From G963664935 sp963664935 (GTDB lineage: Bacteria; Pseudomonadota; Gammaproteobacteria; Methylococcales; G963664935), in assembly GCA_963664935.2 (NCBI GenBank), contig CAXXSE010000006.1, positions 744,001-808,000 of the forward strand: a stretch of DNA of 64,000 nt. Direction: 5' to 3'. Position numbers and translations under genes: made by a program. This document shows, piece after piece, positions 1 to 9,476 of this stretch; within the stretch, counting starts at the first letter, position 1, and the number at the start of each line of letters is the position of its first letter. The notes under the pieces are model-generated. The model saw only the letters and a program-made list of their open reading frames with translations, was not told where the DNA came from and made no database searches.

Positions 1-693
1 GGGGACCGTATGAAAGGCGATGAATTGGTCCACTTGAAAGGCAAGAAAGTCAACATCGCCAAGCGGCTTGATGCACCAACCCGGGTATTGCTTTATTACA
101 AACCCTCAGGGGAAGTGGTTACACGCCGTGATCCCGAGGGGAGGGCTGTCATATTTACTCAACTACCAAAGTTGGATATTGGCCGGTGGATCGCGGTTGG
201 ACGCCTCGATATTAATACCCAAGGATTATTGTTGGTCACCAACAACGGGGAATTGGCCAATCGATTAATGCATCCCTCTCAACACGTAGAAAGGGAATAT
301 GCGGTTCGGGTATTTGGAAAAGTAACCGAAGAAATTCTACAAACATTGCAAAGTGGCGTGGAACTGAGTGACGGTGAAGCCCATTTTGATTTGATCGATC
401 CCGCCGGAGGAGAAGGCGCCAATACTTGGTTTCGAGTGGTTGTTACGGAAGGACGTAATCGAGTCGTCAGACGATTGTGGGAGTCCCAGGGGATTGCTGT
501 AAGCCGGCTGATGCGGGTGCGTTACGGGCCGGTGGTATTACCCGAGCGATTGAAGGCTCGTATGTTTTACGAACTGGACGAGAAAGAAATGGCTGCCTTA
601 CTGGAATTCGCGGGCATTAAACCCGACAAAAACAGGCAGCCACAAAGGAGGAACGGTTTTAAGCGTCGCAAATTAAACCGTCGCAAGCATTAA
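1..693 (+). CDS. rluB: 23S rRNA pseudouridine synthase RluB, 5' end outside window
   Basis: RluB converts a uridine in helix 80-93 of 23S rRNA (U2605 in E. coli) to pseudouridine. The reading frame is open from base 1, so the ATG at 10 is internal and the N-terminal S4 RNA-binding domain lies outside the window. Visible are the catalytic-core motif GRLDINTQG with the nucleophilic Asp, the ELANRLMHPS segment and EGRNRVVRRLWE, all typical of the RsuA/RluB/RluE/RluF branch. The strong match to RluB in the segment YYKPSGEVVTRRDPEG favours RluB over RluE or RluF. The tail is basic, as usual for RluB. Confidence 0.92.
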   Translation, partial: GDRMKGDELVHLKGKKVNIAKRLDAPTRVLLYYKPSGEVVTRRDPEGRAVIFTQLPKLDIGRWIAVGRLDINTQGLLLVTNNGELANRLMHPSQHVEREYAVRVFGKVTEEILQTLQSGVELSDGEAHFDLIDPAGGEGANTWFRVVVTEGRNRVVRRLWESQGIAVSRLMRVRYGPVVLPERLKARMFYELDEKEMAALLEFAGIKPDKNRQPQRRNGFKRRKLNRRKH

Positions 694-704
694 GCGATAA
701 TTAG

Positions 705-1595
705 TTAATGAACCACCGAAACCCGATTGCGTCCATTCTGTTTGGCTGAATACATGGCTTGGTCCACGCGCTCCAGCAGTTTGCCGGGCACTTCTTGATT
801 TTTCAGGCCGGCAACGCCAAAGCTTGCGGTAATATTGAGGTCTTCCGTAATGGCATCGAATTTGACCAATTCAACGGCCTTGCGAATCCTTTCAGAAAGT
901 AAGGCGGCCCCTTCCAGGCTTGTATTACTGAGGATAATCACAAATTCTTCGCCCCCATAGCGGAATACGATATCGCTTTTTCTCGTTACGGTTTTAATGC
1001 ATTCCGCGAATGAAGCTAATACTACATCGCCAACGAGATGCCCGTGGGTATCATTGATCAATTTGAAGTGGTCTATATCGACCATGATGGCCGAAAGTGG
1101 CATTTTTTGGCGCCGCGCCAATTCAAATTCGTGGTTCAAGCTGTCGTCTAAAGCGGTTCTATTGAATACACCGGTCAGGTTATCGGTTCGTGCCGACAAT
1201 AGCGCCTGGTGATACAGCAAAGCATTTCGTAAAGGGTAAATCAGAGCGGTCAGTAAATTTTCAAATTTCGAGGTTTCCTGTTTTTTGAATCGGGTGCGGC
1301 GTCTAAGCGAAATCGATCCCAATTCCTGGTCCGCGACCACCAGTTTGTAATGGCAGCCATGGTGCTTCTGGTCTCCCTCGGATATGGTCAGATTCAATTC
1401 GTCATTGACGAATGTGTAACCGTCGTGAGGAATCAAGTCATGGATTTGTTTGTCGAATAATTCCAACATTTCATTGAGATCCAGGGTGGTTTGTAAAACA
1501 CCGCTAATCTCAACGCTTTTCTTGGAATCATTACTACGTTGCTTAGTGGGGGCATTGTTGATAATGACTGCTAGATTATGTGCTTGCGCTACCAT
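705..1595 (-). CDS. Diguanylate cyclase (GGDEF domain)
   Basis: A 296-residue cytosolic protein predicted to make cyclic di-GMP from two GTP. The C-terminal half is a GGDEF domain with the active-site signature RYGGEEF and the substrate motif DIDHFKLINDTHGH. RKSD, five residues before GGEEF, fits the RxxD inhibitory site, so product inhibition is likely. The N-terminal ~130 residues have no transmembrane segment and look GAF-like in length, but I cannot identify them. It is convergent with rluB. FleQ and a PilZ protein elsewhere in the window could respond to its product; that link is inference. Confidence 0.9.
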   Translation of the reverse strand: MVAQAHNLAVIINNAPTKQRSNDSKKSVEISGVLQTTLDLNEMLELFDKQIHDLIPHDGYTFVNDELNLTISEGDQKHHGCHYKLVVADQELGSISLRRRTRFKKQETSKFENLLTALIYPLRNALLYHQALLSARTDNLTGVFNRTALDDSLNHEFELARRQKMPLSAIMVDIDHFKLINDTHGHLVGDVVLASFAECIKTVTRKSDIVFRYGGEEFVIILSNTSLEGAALLSERIRKAVELVKFDAITEDLNITASFGVAGLKNQEVPGKLLERVDQAMYSAKQNGRNRVSVVH

Positions 1596-2139
1596 ATTGA
1601 ATACCTTTGTTGCAATAGCTAATTTCGCATAAATTTAAGTTTATTAGCAACTAGCCAATATCATGCCAACATTTAATTTAGAAGTAAAACAAAAGGATAG
1701 AGGTCTTTTGTTTCTGAAAAATTAATTTGACGGAAATTTGACGGTGCTGGAGTGGGGTCGTTTGAAGACAATATGAGAGAAAAAAGGGGACGCTACTCTT
1801 TATTGGGTCTCCCGGTGGGGGAAAAACAAAAAGCGACAACTAGCCTGACATATAGGGATATTTGGTTGGTTATCCGAGCAAGTCGAACAGCGCGATCCAT
1901 ATGTCGATCAACGAAAAATGGGATGAATATAACCAATTCCATATCGATCAGGAACACAAACGGCTCTACGCGGACGCTCAATGTATTAACCAAGAGTCTT
2001 GGCCATTGGCCTTAGCGGCATGAACCGGATGCGAGGACGGCGGGTTACGCCCCACAGATATTAACATGCTTGCGTATTTTACCTGTTAAAGGTTAGCGTT
2101 CCCTTTATTCCTATCTTCATTGAACTCACTGATTCCAGG
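1596..2139. other. Intergenic stretch, mostly non-coding
   Basis: About 540 bases between the start of the diguanylate cyclase and a MITE-like repeat. The part next to 1595 should hold the promoter of the cyclase. Around 1780-1800 the sequence AAAAAAGGGGACGCTACTC resembles the GGGGACGCTAC boxes often seen near REP-associated transposase genes. Apart from the short open frame at 1901 I see no gene. Confidence 0.5.
1901..2023 (+). CDS. Possible small hypothetical protein (40 aa)
   Basis: A short ATG-started frame encoding about 40 residues that begin MSINEKWDEYNQF and end in PLALAA. Codon use looks protein-like and the composition is hydrophilic, but no ribosome binding site stands out and I recognise no family. 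It could be a gene fragment. Confidence 0.2.
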   Translation: MSINEKWDEYNQFHIDQEHKRLYADAQCINQESWPLALAA

Positions 2140-2280
2140 GTAACTATTCAGCACGATGTCGTAACAGTTCAGATTGCCCTGAAATTTGTCGGTGCAAGGC
2201 GAAAAATGTGAGTTTAGACGTGTAAATGATCATTTTTTAACGCGGAAACGGCGGATTTCAGAGGTGAACTGAATAGTTAC
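2140..2280 (+). repeat. MITE-like repeat, copy A
   Basis: The ends GTAACTATTCAG (2140-2151) and CTGAATAGTTAC (2269-2280) form a perfect 12-bp inverted repeat. A second left end, GTAACAGTTCAG, starts at 2161, giving a 120-bp core with a dyad TTTAGACGTGTAAA at its centre. The flanks ATTCCAGG (2132-2139) and ATTCCAAC (2281-2288) agree at 6 of 8 positions, suggesting an old 8-bp target duplication. Related copies lie at 13651, 40857 and 57080. The right flank abuts the stop codon of the ETF-QO gene. Confidence 0.8.
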
Positions 2281-2288
2281 ATTCCAAC

Positions 2289-3941
2289 TTACATATTTGA
2301 ATAATTGGGCCCCCCACCGCCTTCCGGAACGCACCAATCGATATTCTGGGCAGGATCTTTGATATCGCATGTTTTACAATGCACGCAATTTTGCGCATTG
2401 ATTTGAAGCAGTTTTTCCCCGTCAGCTTGCTTAACGACCTCGTAGACGGCTGCCGGGCAATAGCGTTGTGCCGGTTCATCGTATAGAGGAAGGTTTTGGG
2501 AGATAGGGATTTCGGGATCGTCTAGGCGTAAATGGCAGGGCTGATCTTCTTCGTGATTGGTGCTTGATAGAAAAACCGACGACAGCTTATCGAAACTGAT
2601 CACACCATCCGGTTTGGGATAGTCGATTCCAGGACAATCCGACGCTTTCTTCAAACTGGCATAGTCAGGCTGGTGATTATGTAAAGTAAAAGGTAATCGA
2701 CCGGCAAATACATTTTGATCCAGCCAGATCAACCCGCCACCCAAAAACGTTCCCAGCCGATGCAGTGAAGGACCGAAATTACGGGATTCATGTAATTCGT
2801 CAAATATCCAGGACGCTTTGAATTTTTCATCCATTCGGGTCAATACCGACCCACCTGGATTACCATCAGCTAAAGCTTCAAAAACTGTTTCGGCGGCGAT
2901 CATTCCTGATTTAATCGCGGTATGGTTGCCCTTGATTTTGGCGCCGTTAAGAAATCCTGCTTCGCATCCCGCCATCATCCCACCTGGAAAACTCAATTTG
3001 GGTAATGATTGCAAACCGCCTTTATTCATTGCGCGCGCGCCATAGGCTACGCGAGTTCCCCCCTCCAGAAAATGGCGAATTTTCGGGTGGGTTTTCCAGC
3101 GTTGCATTTCTTGGAAAGGATCCAGATAGGGATTCGAATAATTTAAAGCGACAACAAAGCCCAAGGCCACTTGATTGTTGTCCATATGATAAAGGAAGCC
3201 ACCGCCTTCGGTATGATTATCCAATGGCCATCCCAGGGTATGCACCACCTTGCCCGGCTGATGTTTGGCGGGATCAATATTCCAGATTTCTTTGATACCA
3301 ATACCGTAATGCTGAGGATCGGATTCGTTATCGAGGCTGTACTTTTCAATCAGTTGTTTACCCAGGTGTCCGCGACACCCTTCCGTGAAAAGGGTATATT
3401 TTGAATGTATCTCAATTCCCGGTTGATAAGTATCTTTCGGATGTCCATGCCGATCCAATCCCATATCTCCGGTAATCACTCCGCTCACATAGCCGGAATC
3501 GTGATATAAAACCTCGGATGCTGGAAAACCCGGGAAGATGTCCACGCCCATTTGTTCCGCCTGTCCAGCCATCCAACGGCACAGGTTGCCCAGACTGATA
3601 ATATAGTTGCCCTCATTTCTCATGGACTTCGGGACAAAAAAATCGGGGACTTTAAAGGCGTTTTTGGGGTTTGAGAGGTAAAAAACAGTATCTTCGGTGA
3701 CTGGAGTAATGAGCGGCGCGCCAAGTTCTTGCCAATTCGGAAAGAGTTCGTTGAGCGCTCGGGGTTCTAACACAGCTCCGGATAGGATATGGGCGCCGAT
3801 TTCCGAGCCTTTCTCGAGGACGCAAACACTGAGGTCTTTATTCCGGTCACGGGCAAGCTGCATGGCGTGGCAGGCTGCGGCAAGACCCGCGGGACCGGCG
3901 CCGACGATAGTTACATCAAATTCCATTGATTCACGTTCCAT
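2289..3941 (-). CDS. etfD: Electron transfer flavoprotein-ubiquinone oxidoreductase
   Basis: ETF-QO takes electrons from reduced ETF and passes them to quinone at the inner membrane. The N-terminus has the FAD-binding motif VTIVGAGPAGLAAA. The C-terminus has the ferredoxin-like cluster CVHCKTCDIKDP...WCVPEGGGGPNY, which supplies the 4Fe-4S ligands. I start it at the ATG at 3941 (about 550 residues, the family norm) because a GGGGGAAAA ribosome binding site precedes it. The open frame extends 27 codons further but would run into etfA. Third gene of the etfB-etfA-ETF-QO operon, with a 25-base gap after etfA. No lesion is visible. Confidence 0.93.
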   Translation of the reverse strand: MERESMEFDVTIVGAGPAGLAAACHAMQLARDRNKDLSVCVLEKGSEIGAHILSGAVLEPRALNELFPNWQELGAPLITPVTEDTVFYLSNPKNAFKVPDFFVPKSMRNEGNYIISLGNLCRWMAGQAEQMGVDIFPGFPASEVLYHDSGYVSGVITGDMGLDRHGHPKDTYQPGIEIHSKYTLFTEGCRGHLGKQLIEKYSLDNESDPQHYGIGIKEIWNIDPAKHQPGKVVHTLGWPLDNHTEGGGFLYHMDNNQVALGFVVALNYSNPYLDPFQEMQRWKTHPKIRHFLEGGTRVAYGARAMNKGGLQSLPKLSFPGGMMAGCEAGFLNGAKIKGNHTAIKSGMIAAETVFEALADGNPGGSVLTRMDEKFKASWIFDELHESRNFGPSLHRLGTFLGGGLIWLDQNVFAGRLPFTLHNHQPDYASLKKASDCPGIDYPKPDGVISFDKLSSVFLSSTNHEEDQPCHLRLDDPEIPISQNLPLYDEPAQRYCPAAVYEVVKQADGEKLLQINAQNCVHCKTCDIKDPAQNIDWCVPEGGGGPNYSNM

Positions 3942-3966
3942 TACTTTTCCCCCTGTGTACCTTGCC

Positions 3967-4914
3967 CTATGGGGCATCAATAGCGGTTGCCAGCTGCCCG
4001 ACGACTTCGTGAAGATCTCCAACTAAGGCAAAATCCGCAACTTCAAAAATCGGCGCATCGGGATCTGTATTGACGGCGACAATAACACCGGCATCCTTGA
4101 TTCCCGCCAGATGTTGAATGGCGCCGGAAATACCGAACGCAAAATATAAATCCGGCGCAATGATCTTGCCGGTTTGTCCAACCTGCATATCATTGGCCAC
4201 GAATCCGGCGTCGACAGCCGCACGCGAGGCACCGACTCCAGCACCAATTTTATCAGCAAAATCATATATTAATTGGAAGTTTTCTTTGCTTCCGACGCCA
4301 CGGCCACCCGAAACCACTTTATCCGCCGATTGTAAATCGGGCCTTTCGCCGCTACCCCCCGTTGTTTGCCCGACAAAGCGTGTATGAGAAGGTATGTTGA
4401 CATCCACATCCATTTTTTCGATGGTTGCCGAGCCGGTCTCCGGTACTGCTTTAAATGAAGCCGTGCGGACGGTACCGACCACAATACCTTCGGGCGCTTC
4501 AACCTTAACGATTGCATTCCCGGCGTAATTCGGCCGTGTAAACACCCGATCGCCCTCGACACCCATAATATCGGTGACTTGCGGCACGCCTAATTTGGCG
4601 GCGACGCGTGGCATGAAATCACGCCCGAATGTTGTCCCCGGCGCCAAAATATGGCTGTAATCACTTGATATCGCGGCTATCTGTGGTTCCAGGGAAGAAG
4701 CGATAAGGTGTTGATTGGCGGCATTATCTATTACTAGCACCCTATTAACTGCTTCCAGCTTAGCGGCGGACGATGCAATTACGTCCCCGTTTTCCGCGAA
4801 TACCGCTATATCGATTGTTTCAGCCCCTATTTGTTTTGCACACGCTACGCAACGAGCGGTGGAAATATTCAGCGCCATCCCATTATGTTCCGCGATGATC
4901 AAAATTTTGCTCAT
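3967..4914 (-). CDS. etfA: Electron transfer flavoprotein alpha subunit
   Basis: A 315-residue alpha subunit that binds FAD and, with EtfB, collects electrons from acyl-CoA and related dehydrogenases. The N-terminus MSKILIIAEHNGMALN and the C-terminal FAD-binding region (GGRGVGSKENF, APDLYFAFGISGAIQHLAG, VNTDPDAPIFEVADFALVGD) are diagnostic. Its ATG overlaps the etfB stop by one base (TAATG), which implies coupled translation. Confidence 0.95.
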   Translation of the reverse strand: MSKILIIAEHNGMALNISTARCVACAKQIGAETIDIAVFAENGDVIASSAAKLEAVNRVLVIDNAANQHLIASSLEPQIAAISSDYSHILAPGTTFGRDFMPRVAAKLGVPQVTDIMGVEGDRVFTRPNYAGNAIVKVEAPEGIVVGTVRTASFKAVPETGSATIEKMDVDVNIPSHTRFVGQTTGGSGERPDLQSADKVVSGGRGVGSKENFQLIYDFADKIGAGVGASRAAVDAGFVANDMQVGQTGKIIAPDLYFAFGISGAIQHLAGIKDAGVIVAVNTDPDAPIFEVADFALVGDLHEVVGQLATAIDAP

Positions 4915-5660
4915 TATAGAACTCCTTTTTCCTTGAGTACCGACACCAATGCTTCGGCGGATTCCACCTTGACTCCCGCTTTACGAATTGGCGGTGGCGA
5001 AGTGCTCAGAACTTTAAGACCCAAGGCAATATCGACGTTTAAATCGTCCAAAGACAAATTTTCGATGGGTTTGCGTTTTGCTTTCATAATGTCGGGCAAC
5101 TTTGTGAAACGGGGTTCGTTTAAACGCAAATCGGTGGAAATTACCGCGGGCAAATCAACCGAAAGTGTTTCTAAGCCGGCGTCCACTTCGCGGGTTACAA
5201 CCGCCTGTTGGTCGGTAATTTCGATTTTAGAAGCGAACGTAGCTTGTGGCCATTCCAATAAACCCGCCAACATCTGCGGAGTTTGCGCGCAGTCATCGTC
5301 AATCGCCTGCTTGCCCATCAACACTAAGTCAGGTTTTTCTCTTTTCACCAAAGCTTCGAAGACCCTTGCCGCGGTTAGAGGTTGAATCTCGTCGTCGGTC
5401 TGAACCAGTATCGCCCGGTCAGCACCCATAGCCAGAGACGATCGGAGCTGCTCCTGAGCGGTTTGACTTCCCACGGTAGCGACTATAATTTCCTGAGCTT
5501 TACCTGCCTCTTTCAGCCTAATAGCTTCTTCCACCGCGATTTCATCGAAGGGATTCGTACTCATTTTCACCCCGTCGGTTGCCACGCCACTACCATCCGA
5601 CTTGATCTGAATCCGAACATTGAAATCCACAACCCGTTTTACGCTGACTAGAATTTTCAT
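4914..5660 (-). CDS. etfB: Electron transfer flavoprotein beta subunit
   Basis: A 248-residue beta subunit (AMP-binding) of ETF. Key segments are MKILVSVKRVVDFNVRIQ, NPFDEIAVEEAIRLKE and the conserved loop DLRLNEPRFTKLPDIMKAKRKP. The ATG at 5660 is chosen over one four codons upstream because GGAGG sits at the correct distance. First gene of the operon, transcribed divergently from rnd. Confidence 0.95.
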   Translation of the reverse strand: MKILVSVKRVVDFNVRIQIKSDGSGVATDGVKMSTNPFDEIAVEEAIRLKEAGKAQEIIVATVGSQTAQEQLRSSLAMGADRAILVQTDDEIQPLTAARVFEALVKREKPDLVLMGKQAIDDDCAQTPQMLAGLLEWPQATFASKIEITDQQAVVTREVDAGLETLSVDLPAVISTDLRLNEPRFTKLPDIMKAKRKPIENLSLDDLNVDIALGLKVLSTSPPPIRKAGVKVESAEALVSVLKEKGVL

Positions 5661-5750
5661 AGAGGCCTCCACAATTGGTCAGCGGTAATTCCCGCTAACA
5701 TCTTTTATCCTTTGCCGTTTTTAAAATTTTTTCTGGTATGCTATCAAGCT
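5661..5750. promoter_or_regulatory. Divergent promoter region etfB / rnd
   Basis: Ninety bases separate etfB and rnd. A short dyad, AGCGG TAATTC CCGCT, lies at about 5681-5696 and could be an operator or a transcript hairpin. The sequence TGGTATGCT around 5735 resembles an extended -10 element for rnd. These are pattern matches only. Confidence 0.35.
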
Positions 5751-6923
5751 ATGAAGCCTAAAAACATGACCTTTGTCAACAGCCTAGCTCAACTCGAGGA
5801 GATCTGCAGAATTTTTGAAAAGAGCGAATGGCTGGCTCTGGATACGGAGTTCCTACGTGAAACGACTTACTATTCAAAATTTTGCCTGTTGCAAATTGCG
5901 AACTCGGATCACATCGCCTGCATTGATCCACTGGCTTTGAAAACCTTGGAGCCACTTCGCAAGCTTTTATTTAATCCGAAGGTTACCAAAATATTCCATG
6001 CGGGCCGCCAGGATCTCGAAATCTTTTACAATATATTCGAAGCAGTACCTAGCCCGATTTTCGATACCCAAATTGCAGCTCCGCTACTAGGGTTTGGGGA
6101 CCAAATCGGATACGCGGCCTTGGTATCCGAGATAATAGGCGTCCATCTCGAGAAAGCTCACAGCCGGACCGATTGGACTGTCCGCCCGTTGTCGGACGAG
6201 CAATTGAAATACGCTTGTGACGATGTCGTGTACTTAGCGGAAATTTACCGGAAAATTCTCGAACGCTTGCTTGAACTTGGTCGATTAGATTGGTTACAAG
6301 AAGATTTCGAGGTACAGATAAATCCTAATCTGTACAATAACCGGCCCGATCAAGCTTGGAAACGAATACGGGGTACCAACAGGCTTAGCGATATTCAATT
6401 AACGGTATTACAAGTGGTTGCCGAATGGCGTGAAACCGTCGCGCAACAAAAGAATAAACCTAGAAACTGGATTTTTCGAGATGATTTCATCATAGACCTC
6501 GCCAAATTGCGGCCAGAATGTATGGATGCGTTGACAAAAATCAGAGGGTTGTCAGACCGTGCGCAAAAAGACTATGGCAAACATCTTTGTTCCCTTGTAC
6601 AAAAAGCTAAAACAATCCCGCTTGCAACGAATGGGAGGGGAAAAAAACTTCCCAAAAAAGGGTTGGAACAAGATGCGATTCTGGATCTGTTAACAGCGGT
6701 GGTCCGCTTACGCGCGGCCGAAAATTCGCTTAGCCCCTCGGTCCTTGCTTCAAAAAAAGATTTGGAACAGTTATTAGTCGATCCAAAAAATACCAAAATA
6801 CTCCACGGCTGGAGAAAAAATTTGATAGGCTATGATCTCCTGGAAACCCTCGCGGGAAAACGTACGATTTCGGTCACGAACGGTGCTATTCGAATCGATA
6901 ATTGTAACGGCTTACAGACCTAA
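5751..6923 (+). CDS. rnd: Ribonuclease D
   Basis: A 3'-5' exoribonuclease for tRNA 3' maturation and RNA turnover. The DEDD catalytic set is visible: LDTEFLRETTYYSKF (Asp, Glu), FHAGRQDLEIFYN (Asp) and YACDDVVYLAEIY (final Asp with Tyr). An HRDC domain follows (about residues 200-290), then a second helical domain with SKKDLEQLL. Start sites at 5712, 5751 and 5766 are possible. I prefer 5751 because the 5712 start adds 13 hydrophobic residues not usual in the family. Confidence 0.92.
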   Translation: MKPKNMTFVNSLAQLEEICRIFEKSEWLALDTEFLRETTYYSKFCLLQIANSDHIACIDPLALKTLEPLRKLLFNPKVTKIFHAGRQDLEIFYNIFEAVPSPIFDTQIAAPLLGFGDQIGYAALVSEIIGVHLEKAHSRTDWTVRPLSDEQLKYACDDVVYLAEIYRKILERLLELGRLDWLQEDFEVQINPNLYNNRPDQAWKRIRGTNRLSDIQLTVLQVVAEWRETVAQQKNKPRNWIFRDDFIIDLAKLRPECMDALTKIRGLSDRAQKDYGKHLCSLVQKAKTIPLATNGRGKKLPKKGLEQDAILDLLTAVVRLRAAENSLSPSVLASKKDLEQLLVDPKNTKILHGWRKNLIGYDLLETLAGKRTISVTNGAIRIDNCNGLQT

Positions 6924-6967
6924 TAGCTGTGATCGGTGCATGAAGGGTTACGAAAGAATTAGCGGTT

Positions 6968-8524
6968 CTACCCTGTTTTCAACCCCTGACATTCAAATAA
7001 AAAACACCCCAAACCGATTTGACGTCCACATTTCAACTTTACAGCATAGGATTTGTTTTGAACCAAAATACGGATGACATCGTTATTTTTGATATGTTGT
7101 GAATCCACGATCAACATTGTTTTCTTTTTGTCTTTCGTCGGCTTGTAATAGAGCAGCGCCCGCTGGTAAACGTCCGCATTTTTATTTGAATTTAATGGTT
7201 GGATACCTGCCGGAAACGAGCGGGTGGTTATGCAAACAATTTCGAACCGGATTGGATCCGAGGGGCTTTTCCGGCTGATTCTACTGACGATACCCAAACT
7301 TCTGGAATGGGTATGACCGTCAACCGGTTTATATCCCAGCAAATTACAAACGGCAATTTGCCCGGGTTGGTCGAACTTGCAATATAGCTCGAATTCCGGG
7401 ATGGGAGTGGCCAGCGGTTCTCCAACAATTGTATTCCGATTCCCGTTCGTGGTACTGAATTGTTGGTGGATGGTTTTCAGTCCCAGGGAGATCAATTGCT
7501 CTTGGCAATCGCCAAAAAATGCGGAGTCCTCAGATGGCAGTCCGGACCACCGGTTTTTTAAATAATTAAAAAAATAACGGGGTAAAAGCTTTTCTCCTTC
7601 ACTGGGGATCAGCTTCAACCCAAAGCGATCAAGCTTAGGGTTGATTAATTCTTCATGTTGCTGAAATAGACGGAGCAAGGGTTGTACATCCATCTGAAAG
7701 CAGTGTTTAGGGGCCTTCGCCGCCTCTGACTCATCGACCCAAGATGGGGGCTCGTCTTGGTCTAAATCGACAATCCATCCTTTTGAAAGGGTCCGATCAC
7801 CAGACAGCTCCGGGTTCAGCACCACTAAATCGTCCCATCGTTCCATTATGGTGTTCAGGTAAACTATTTCGGTTTGAGTTAAGCGGTGTGGGTCGGTTAT
7901 TCGCAACAACAGAATTCTGTTGTAGGTTTCCTGAATAGTTGTCTTTTTTTTCAGCATCAGGAGTGGGTCGGCGATCTTGGCTTTCTCGATTTCGTGTTTC
8001 AGTGCAAATCGGTATATCGAATTGATATCAAGCCAAATCCATCTCGGGTCATCGATGTAGAGCAAGTAGTGAAGAACCAGCATATCGATGTAGGTATGGA
8101 TTAATCGCAACACCTGGACAGGGCGGATTTTGGCGGGCAACCAGGGGATCTTCTTAGCTTCGCGCGCGTTCAGAAGGGCATAATAGGAAATGGCGAATTC
8201 TTTGGTTATAGCAATAAACAAATCGACGGTTTTCTGTTTGTTCGATGAAATTGGAAAACCATCGACAAAAAGATGGGAAGTCAAAATCTGATGAATTGTT
8301 GAGTAAACAGGCAGCAAATGTTCGAGAATTGAGCTTAGCTGCCGTGTACCGATTTCAGTTCGATTAATTTCACTAATCCGCTCATAAACCAACTTTGGCA
8401 GCACATCTTCATTATCCATCGGCAAATTCATTAGCCACTGCTTTAAAGGTTTTGACCGATTTAAAGCCACCACTTCAGGGTTTTTTTCTTTCTCCGATAA
8501 AGAGAGGAAACGGGGATTTAACAC
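6968..8524 (-). CDS. Conserved hypothetical protein, 518 aa
   Basis: I do not recognise this family with certainty. It begins with GTG and the residues MLNPRFLSLSEKEKNPEV. It is hydrophilic, has no signal peptide or clear membrane helix, and is largely helical in its first 330 residues (many Leu/Ile heptad-like stretches). The last ~110 residues are rich in beta-type sequence (LGIVSRISRKSPSDPIRFEIV, ALLYYKP), reminiscent of a small barrel such as PilZ, though the PilZ RxxxR and DxSxxG motifs are not seen. It lies between rnd (convergent) and the MOSC gene (same strand, 31-base gap). Confidence 0.7.
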   Translation of the reverse strand: MLNPRFLSLSEKEKNPEVVALNRSKPLKQWLMNLPMDNEDVLPKLVYERISEINRTEIGTRQLSSILEHLLPVYSTIHQILTSHLFVDGFPISSNKQKTVDLFIAITKEFAISYYALLNAREAKKIPWLPAKIRPVQVLRLIHTYIDMLVLHYLLYIDDPRWIWLDINSIYRFALKHEIEKAKIADPLLMLKKKTTIQETYNRILLLRITDPHRLTQTEIVYLNTIMERWDDLVVLNPELSGDRTLSKGWIVDLDQDEPPSWVDESEAAKAPKHCFQMDVQPLLRLFQQHEELINPKLDRFGLKLIPSEGEKLLPRYFFNYLKNRWSGLPSEDSAFFGDCQEQLISLGLKTIHQQFSTTNGNRNTIVGEPLATPIPEFELYCKFDQPGQIAVCNLLGYKPVDGHTHSRSLGIVSRISRKSPSDPIRFEIVCITTRSFPAGIQPLNSNKNADVYQRALLYYKPTKDKKKTMLIVDSQHIKNNDVIRILVQNKSYAVKLKCGRQIGLGCFLFECQGLKTG

Positions 8525-8555
8525 GTTGTCGTGAACTTTATTGGCTAAGCGGGAG

Positions 8556-9197
8556 TTACTGATTATTCAATCGACGCTCGAGATCGGATCGCCATGCCGA
8601 CGACAATGCTTTAATTGCCAAAGCTTTTTTTGCCATCTCATTCCGCTGGGGATTTTCGAGTAACGCCAGCATTGCGTCCTGGATGCTTAGCGTAGGTTCG
8701 CCTTGTTTGACCAATTTAATAGTATCGCCTTTATTGATTACACCTTCCTTCAAAACACGAAGATAAAAACCCACTCGTCCCGATTTCATGAACATCTTTA
8801 AAAATTCGGGCATTTCCATTTTAATACCCAATTTATAGCAAGGCACACGAGGTTGTGTGACTTGCATGCGTACCGATCCGATATCAAAGATGTCCCCAAT
8901 ATGGATATGATCGTCGGGCATGTCCTCCACGCTAAGGTTTTCTCCGAACTGGCCAAGGGCAAACTCGGGTCGACCTAATGCTTTCTCCCAATAACGGTAA
9001 TTTTCCAGGGTATATATGTAAATGGCCTTATCAAACCCACCATGATTTTTCAGGTCGGCCTGCCCATCGCCATCCAACCCTAATTTCGTCGCCCTGACCG
9101 GATGAGCGACCGGTATTTTATAAATACCGGTTAAAAGCTTTTGACCCCGGTATTCAATTTCTTTGGGTTTTGATAGGTTGATGGAGTGTACTTGCAT
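8556..9197 (-). CDS. MOSC domain protein, YiiM-like
   Basis: A 213-residue protein with a single MOSC domain. Relatives (YiiM) use a bound molybdenum cofactor to reduce N-hydroxylated compounds. Diagnostic parts are GLDGDGQADLKNHGGFDKAIY, FGENLSVEDM, IGDIFDIGSVRMQVTQPRVPCYKL with the conserved Cys, and GRVGFYLRVLKEG. The ATG at 9197 is preferred over a TTG 11 codons upstream. Function is inferred from family. Confidence 0.85.
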   Translation of the reverse strand: MQVHSINLSKPKEIEYRGQKLLTGIYKIPVAHPVRATKLGLDGDGQADLKNHGGFDKAIYIYTLENYRYWEKALGRPEFALGQFGENLSVEDMPDDHIHIGDIFDIGSVRMQVTQPRVPCYKLGIKMEMPEFLKMFMKSGRVGFYLRVLKEGVINKGDTIKLVKQGEPTLSIQDAMLALLENPQRNEMAKKALAIKALSSAWRSDLERRLNNQ

Positions 9198-9476
9198 CGT
9201 ATTTTTAGTGGGATGTTGGGGTTCCACCAAATAATTAGGCGCATCGATTTGGCGGAGTCAGAGTATAGCTAAATGTAATCAATTGAGTCTTGAAATTATA
9301 GCAATCCATAGAAACAGGATTACGGTTCCCGAATGCTATCGGATACATTTTTTCGATCATACCATTATAAATACAAGCCGGATTAGGATTGAATACCGAA
9401 ACAATCAAAAGCTGCTTTACCCATCAACAATTTCACCATTATAATGAATGGTTATCTTAAATGACGGTACAGTGTA
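9198..9476. promoter_or_regulatory. Divergent promoter region yiiM-like / guaB
   Basis: About 280 AT-rich bases hold the promoters of the MOSC gene (minus) and guaB (plus). I see no riboswitch-like structure and no convincing purine-repressor operator. Confidence 0.3.

Noticed and set aside
1752..2015. 87-codon frame MGSFEDNMREKRGR
   Set aside because: Composition looks random and the alternative short frame at 1901 is more protein-like; neither is convincing.
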